Source: Syngnathus acus
Taxonomy: Eukaryota; Chordata; Actinopteri; Syngnathiformes; Syngnathidae
Direction of reading: 5' to 3'
Assembly: GCF_901709675.1 (NCBI RefSeq)
Contig: NC_051096.1
Location: forward strand, 6,103,001 to 6,167,000
DNA: 64,000 nt
The notes under the pieces are model-generated. The model was not told the origin of the DNA. It saw only the letters and a list, made by a program, of their open reading frames with translations, and searched no databases. A program made the translations under genes and the position numbers. This document shows, piece by piece, positions 59,101-64,000 of this stretch (within the stretch, counting starts at the first letter, position 1; each line of letters starts with the position of its first letter).

Positions 59101-62100
59101 TTAGCATGAATTTGGTTTGCGAGCGACTGTATATCAATTTTTCTCAAGCAGTTCTCCAAATCATTATTGTGCTACGTGATTAGCATTATTTGTGGGTGAC
59201 TCTGTTTTTTTGTCTTTTGCAGAACTTTGCTGCTCAGTATTCTAAGCCTCCCGATCCAGTCTCACCCGCGGTGAGGGCCCGTGCCACTTTTCAGCCTGCA
59301 TGAATTTTGTTGACGTACCTATACATGACATCATTTCTTGAATCTCACGCATTGTTTTTTTCGCCCCTTTAGGGCCCGATGGGCGAAAGAGGCCCTCCCG
59401 GAGCCGCTGGAGCCCCTGTAAGTTTCAATTTAGACTCAAATCATAATTTGGTGTCCCACTGGCATTATTATAACTGATGGCCGCACTTCTGATGTGTCTT
59501 AACAGGGACCTCAAGGACACACCGGACACCCTGGAGAGCCCGGCGAGCCCGGACAGACTGTAAGTTCATCATTCTCTCAAAATTTGAGGACTCCTCTTAT
59601 CATGAACACACTAATTTGATGTCTCAGGGTCCCGTTGGTGCCCGTGGCCCCCCTGGAGCTCCTGGCAAAGCTGGAGACGACGTAAGTAAACAATGGTTTC
59701 AATGGCAAGTTCTTTTTTTTCTTTCTGTTGTTCTTTCGGGATTAAATTGAGCCACTTTTCCAATTTCAGGGTAACAATGGCAGACCTGGCAAGCCCGGAG
59801 ACAGAGGTGTCCCCGGCACTCAGGTAAGCAACTACCTGCCCGGACTACATTTGATGGCGCAATACCAATTGGTCTCTCTATAACATTGTGTTTGTTTTGA
59901 ACTACAGGGTGCTCGTGGATTCCCCGGAACCCCTGGACTTCCCGGAATGAAGGGACACAGAGTAAGTATCAGCCGTGACCAGGCCAAAATTGAAGAAATG
60001 TGATTTTTTCTTTTTTTTTTTAAATGTTGTTCCTTTAGGTGGGAAAAAAAAATGTTTTAAAAGATTTTCAAAATGTTCTATGTCCGAATTTACATGATCA
60101 TTCGATATTTTTTTTAAACTCTAAATACATTCTTACCTCACAAAAGTCATAAACCTCAACATTTAAAACGACCATCAACCTGAAGACATTCAATAGACTC
60201 ACCTCTCTTTGGATTGTTGCTCATCTTCATGGCACCATTTTATTTCATCACTATTGGACATCATCATTTTCCTTTCTTTGCGTCAGGGTTACAATGGCTT
60301 GGATGGACGCAAGGGAGAGCCTGGTGCCGCTGGAGTCAAGGTAAGAAAGTGGTCGACACTTGTTGATGATGAAAATTAGTATTCTTTCTTGAAACTAGTG
60401 ATCATGAAAAAGACCTTGCTCACATTCATCCCTCTTCTCCTGTTCAACGTAGGGTGAGGCTGGCGCACACGGAGCTGCGGGCAGACCTGGACTTGTTGTA
60501 AGTGCTGCACGCTAAAACTGGATCCTGGCCTTGTTGTTGGATGTGACCTTCTGCTCAATTAGCAGGTCAGCATTCTGTGAATGAACACACATCTGTGCTT
60601 TCCTCCATACAGGGACCCCGCGGTCTGGCTGGTGAGAGAGGTCGTGCCGGCCCTGCTGGACCCGTTGGTGCTCGTGGTGCTGATGGCAACACTGGACCCG
60701 CTGGTGCTGCTGTAAGTAGCGTCTCAGGCTTAACCTGTGCAAATAGGTGCACATGTTAGTATTTAGGGCGACTTATTCTGACTGTGCCTACTGCCGCTCT
60801 GCTCTCCACAGGGACCAGTTGGTGCTGCTGGCGCCCCAGGTTTCCCTGGTGGCCCTGGACCCAAGGTGAGCCTCATGTCACCTCACTCTCCTTTTTTTTG
60901 TTTTTGGATTGGCACAGTCACCTCATTCCCAACTTGAAGCATTTCCAAAGCACAGATAGGTTGGGCCAAGTGCATTGATTGGATGTTTTTGGCCATTTAC
61001 AGGGAGAGGTAGGACCTGCTGGTGCTACTGGTCCCACTGGACCTCAGGGAGCTAGAGGAGAGCCTGGTCCCAATGGTGCTGTTGGCCCCGTTGGTCCCGT
61101 CGTAAGTACACTACTAATACTTTGTGATTAGCACCTGATTGAAATCGCCACTTGTGTTGGACAGCTGTTGCTATTTAGTGTGTTTATGGATTGGTTCTTT
61201 CTGTTCTTTCTTAGGGTAACCCTGGTGCTAATGGCCTGAACGGAGCCAAGGGCGCCAGTGTAAGTGTTAAAATCACCTTCGCCAATTTGATACATCATAC
61301 ACGTGGCATAATAGCCCCAAAAGATGCACTGTGCTACTCACATGTCACTAATGGCTGTTCCTTCCTTATAGGGTGCCGCTGGTCTTGCTGGAGCTCCTGG
61401 TTTCCCCGGACCCAGAGGAGGACCCGGACCTCAGGGACCTCAGGGTGCCTCTGGTCCCAGAGGCCTGGCTGTAAGTTACCATTCACACAAAATCAGGGCC
61501 TCCCTCATCTGCAAACACAAGAGTAAACGTTGCACAGGTTCACGCATATGAATGACGTCTGGTTCACCTGTTTTAGGGAGATCCTGGTGTCCAGGGTGTG
61601 AAGGGAGATGTCGGTGCCAAGGGTGAGCCTGTAAGTTTGAAAGACATCGGACTCACTCTTTTTCTCTAAAGTTGATGTCCGGCTCATTGTGTTGTCCTCC
61701 GCATTTGCTGCCTTCTGCAGGGTAGCGCTGGACCTCAGGGAGCTCCCGGACCTCAGGGTGAGGAGGGCAAACGTGGATCTAATGGCGAGGTCGGTGCCAC
61801 TGGCCCCGCTGGTAGCCGTGGATCCAGAGTGAGTGAATGGTGGCAATCGAATCGTCATATCGGACGCCATCTTGTTTTGAAGATCACCTGACAGTTCTTG
61901 TGTGCGTGTCTCCTGTAGGGCTCTCCCGGAAGCCGTGGAATGCCCGGTGCTGAGGGAAGAGTTGGCCCACTTGTAAGTAAAGCCTTACATGTGGATTTGA
62001 GACGGCTCTTTTTGTACCTCATTTTTCACCTCGTCTTCTATGTCACGTAGGGTATGCCTGGTCTTCGCGGAGCCACCGGCGCTGCTGGAGCTCGTGGAGC

Positions 62101-63991
62101 CCCTGGAGATGCTGGCCGTACTGGTGAGCCTGGTGCTGCTGGTCTCAGGGTGCGTATTATTGATCTCATTCCTCCATCAGCACCATGAAGACCTACCAAC
62201 ATTGTCACTTGTCTGGAACTAAACTCACTTGTAAAATACATTTAACCAGAACAACACATTTTCAACAGGGTCTCCCCGGAAGCCCCGGAAGCTCTGGACC
62301 CCCAGGAAAGGAGGGACCTTCTGTAAGTAACCTTCAAAACAAAATAAGGTGCAGAAAAAAAAGCTCGGGTTATGCTAATCGTTATGGTTACCTCCTGTAG
62401 GGTCCTGCTGGACAAGACGGACGCAGTGGTCCTCCCGGCCCAACTGGACCTAGAGGCCAGCCTGGAAACATTGGCTTCCCTGGACCCAAGGGACCCTCTG
62501 TAAGTAGAAACAAGACGATCAACAATGGGACTAATATGATGGAATACCTACATCGTAAATGCGCAACATTTTCTTAACGTGTTGAATTGAACGTCTTCTA
62601 GGGTGAGGCTGGCAAACCCGGAGAGAAGGGATCTTCCGGCGCCACTGGACTGAGAGTAAGTCACATGACTTCAAACAATTGAAATGAATGATTGAGCACA
62701 TACTTAGTATTCTGCTCTTTGTTTAGGGTCCTCCTGGCCCTGATGGTAACAATGGCGCCACTGGCCCCATGGGAGTTTCTGTAAGTGTCTGCGAGTCATT
62801 GAACAGTGTAAAGCCATGATTTATTTGTTTTGATTTTTGTTACAGTAACTTTGCTTTTCTCTTATAGGGTGGTTCTGGTGAGAGGGGAGAGCCAGGACCT
62901 TCTGGATCTTCTGGTTTCCAGGTTTGAGTCCATTATTTGCCACCGATAATTTAGGATTGGGATTCCCAACCTTTATTGAGCGCATATTTTGACATTGAAG
63001 AAAAACATGTTCACTTCGAAATGGGATACAAGGTTCATTTGTGCATTTTTAGTCAAGAAAAAAAACACTCAATTGATTTGCCCGTCAGTGCGTGCGTGTC
63101 ACTGGCATAGAAAGAGGACGATACCTTCATTTTAGTCAATCATTTTCAAATCAAATAAGCCAAACCGGATCGTCTCCCACGCCACTGGTTGGGGCTCATT
63201 AGTTAGGGAGGATCGACAATATGTTATGTCCTGCTTTGGATTCAACGTAAGGTGCAGTTTGATGCTTTACAAATGCTAGTTCGTTATGAATCATTCAGCC
63301 TACATGCAGTGTATTGTCATACTTACTGGTTTTGATACTTTTTCAGGGTCTGCCTGGACCCGCTGGTGCTGCTGGAGAGGCTGGCAAGCCCGGAGACAGA
63401 GTAAGTACATAGCTGTCAGAAACACAGATACAATCGTATCCACATTTGCTATAATGCATACAAAGCTTATCAAACACGCGTGTCCCTACAGGGTATCCCA
63501 GGAGACCAGGGAGTCGCTGGATCCGCTGGTGCCAAGGTTTGAGCTTCCTTTTCCAGTTGGCTGATAAGAACCATTGTTGGTTATTTGTGAAGCCTTAAAG
63601 ACATTAGGGGAGCCGACTTTGAACCTCTGTGTACTACGACAGGGCGAGCGTGGTAACCCCGGTGCTGCTGGAGCTGCTGGATCTCAGGGACCTATGGGAG
63701 CCCGTGGAGCTTCTGGAGCTCCTGGTGCTGATGGTGCCAAGGTAAGATGTGGAGAAGTGCTTATGGCAAGGATGGAAGTGACCCTCATTGAGTGCTCGTT
63801 GCAAATATGACCAAAAAGACATCAGCCTAAAATAAAATGCAAGGTCCGTGTCACGAACCGTCGCTTTTCCGATCCACTTACAGGGAGAGCCTGGCGCGGC
63901 TGGACTTGTTGGTGCTGCTGGCCACCAGGGAGCTAGCGGCATGCCCGGAGAGCGTGGAGCTGCTGGTCCCGCTGGAGTCAAGGGAGAGAAG
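56154..63991 (+). CDS. col1a2: Collagen alpha-2(I) chain, exons 1 to 31, 3' end outside window
   Basis: Fibrillar collagen chain secreted as procollagen. Exons: 56154-56223 (signal peptide [20 protein letters not shown]), 57526-57530, 58153-58161, 58457-58492, 58848-58931, 59223-59270, 59373-59417, 59506-59559, 59628-59681, 59770-59823, 59908-59961, 60287-60340, 60453-60497, 60613-60711, 60812-60865, 61003-61101, 61215-61259, 61372-61470, 61577-61630, 61721-61828, 61919-61972, 62051-62149, 62269-62322, 62401-62499, 62602-62655, 62727-62780, 62868-62921, 63347-63400, 63492-63536, 63643-63741, 63884-63991. From exon 7 on, every exon is 45, 54, 99 or 108 nt and begins with Gly, the classic fibrillar pattern, with no break in Gly-X-Y. 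The short N-propeptide lacks a von Willebrand C domain, as in other alpha-2(I) chains. GGNFAAQY marks the N-proteinase site. Exon 2 (5 nt) is set by phase and is the least certain. Confidence 0.95.
56224..58152 (+). other. col1a2: COL1A2 introns 1 and 2
   Basis: Intron 1 (56224-57525) and intron 2 (57531-58152). No other gene recognised. In mammals the first intron has enhancer activity, but no specific site is claimed here. A GC-rich open stretch at 57670-57860 looks incidental. Confidence 0.6.
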
Positions 63992-64000
63992 GTCAGCACC

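Overview
The window is vertebrate nuclear DNA, most likely from a teleost fish. Its genes have many short exons with GT/AG splice sites, compact introns and scattered fish-type repeats. I cannot name the species. All genes were reconstructed by eye from splice sites, reading phase and remembered family sequences; no search was run.

Layout, left to right: (1) 1-7.4 kb, minus strand: calcitonin receptor (CALCR), running off the left edge. It has a signal-peptide exon, FOUR tandem hormone-receptor (HRM) modules and transmembrane exons TM1 to TM4. miR-489 lies in the intron after the signal-peptide exon. A distal non-coding first exon probably lies near 18.3 kb. (2) 22.3-23.5 kb, minus: TFPI2, with three Kunitz domains and a one-base frameshift in Kunitz 1. 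(3) 24.5-25.3 kb, plus: GNGT1, rod transducin gamma, whose C-terminal CAAX box is out of frame. (4) 25.6-40.8 kb, plus: a mitochondrial acyl-CoA dehydrogenase of the 'ACAD6-like' type in nine exons. Exon 3 carries three single-base lesions. The 6.2 kb last intron holds a 5.8 kb block: two hAT-type MITEs in direct orientation around a 4.7 kb degenerate telomere-like (TTAGGG) array, with a perfect 8-bp duplication outside the whole block. (5) 41.3-42.1 kb, minus: BET1, intact, four exons. (6) 42.4-44.9 kb: a 1.2 kb foldback sequence followed by spliced-looking sequence with a poly(A) signal, then a second, smaller inverted repeat. (7) 45-56 kb: a gene-poor stretch with purine-rich tracts and microsatellites. 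(8) 56.15 kb to the right edge, plus: COL1A2, exons 1-31, promoter included, running off the right edge with an unbroken Gly-X-Y frame.

The order and orientation CALCR(-) TFPI2(-) GNGT1(+) BET1(-) COL1A2(+) match human 7q21.3 as I know it. The acyl-CoA dehydrogenase sits where mammals have none that I know of, and GNG11 is not seen. The genes have no shared pathway (peptide-hormone receptor, protease inhibitor, phototransduction, mitochondrial oxidation, vesicle SNARE, fibrillar collagen). They are an old synteny block, not a functional cluster.

The most notable points are the telomere-like array enclosed by hAT ends and one target-site duplication, the four-module calcitonin receptor whose modules are phase-symmetric, the long foldback beside BET1, and the clustering of all coding indels between 23.3 and 32.5 kb while CALCR, BET1 and COL1A2 are clean.
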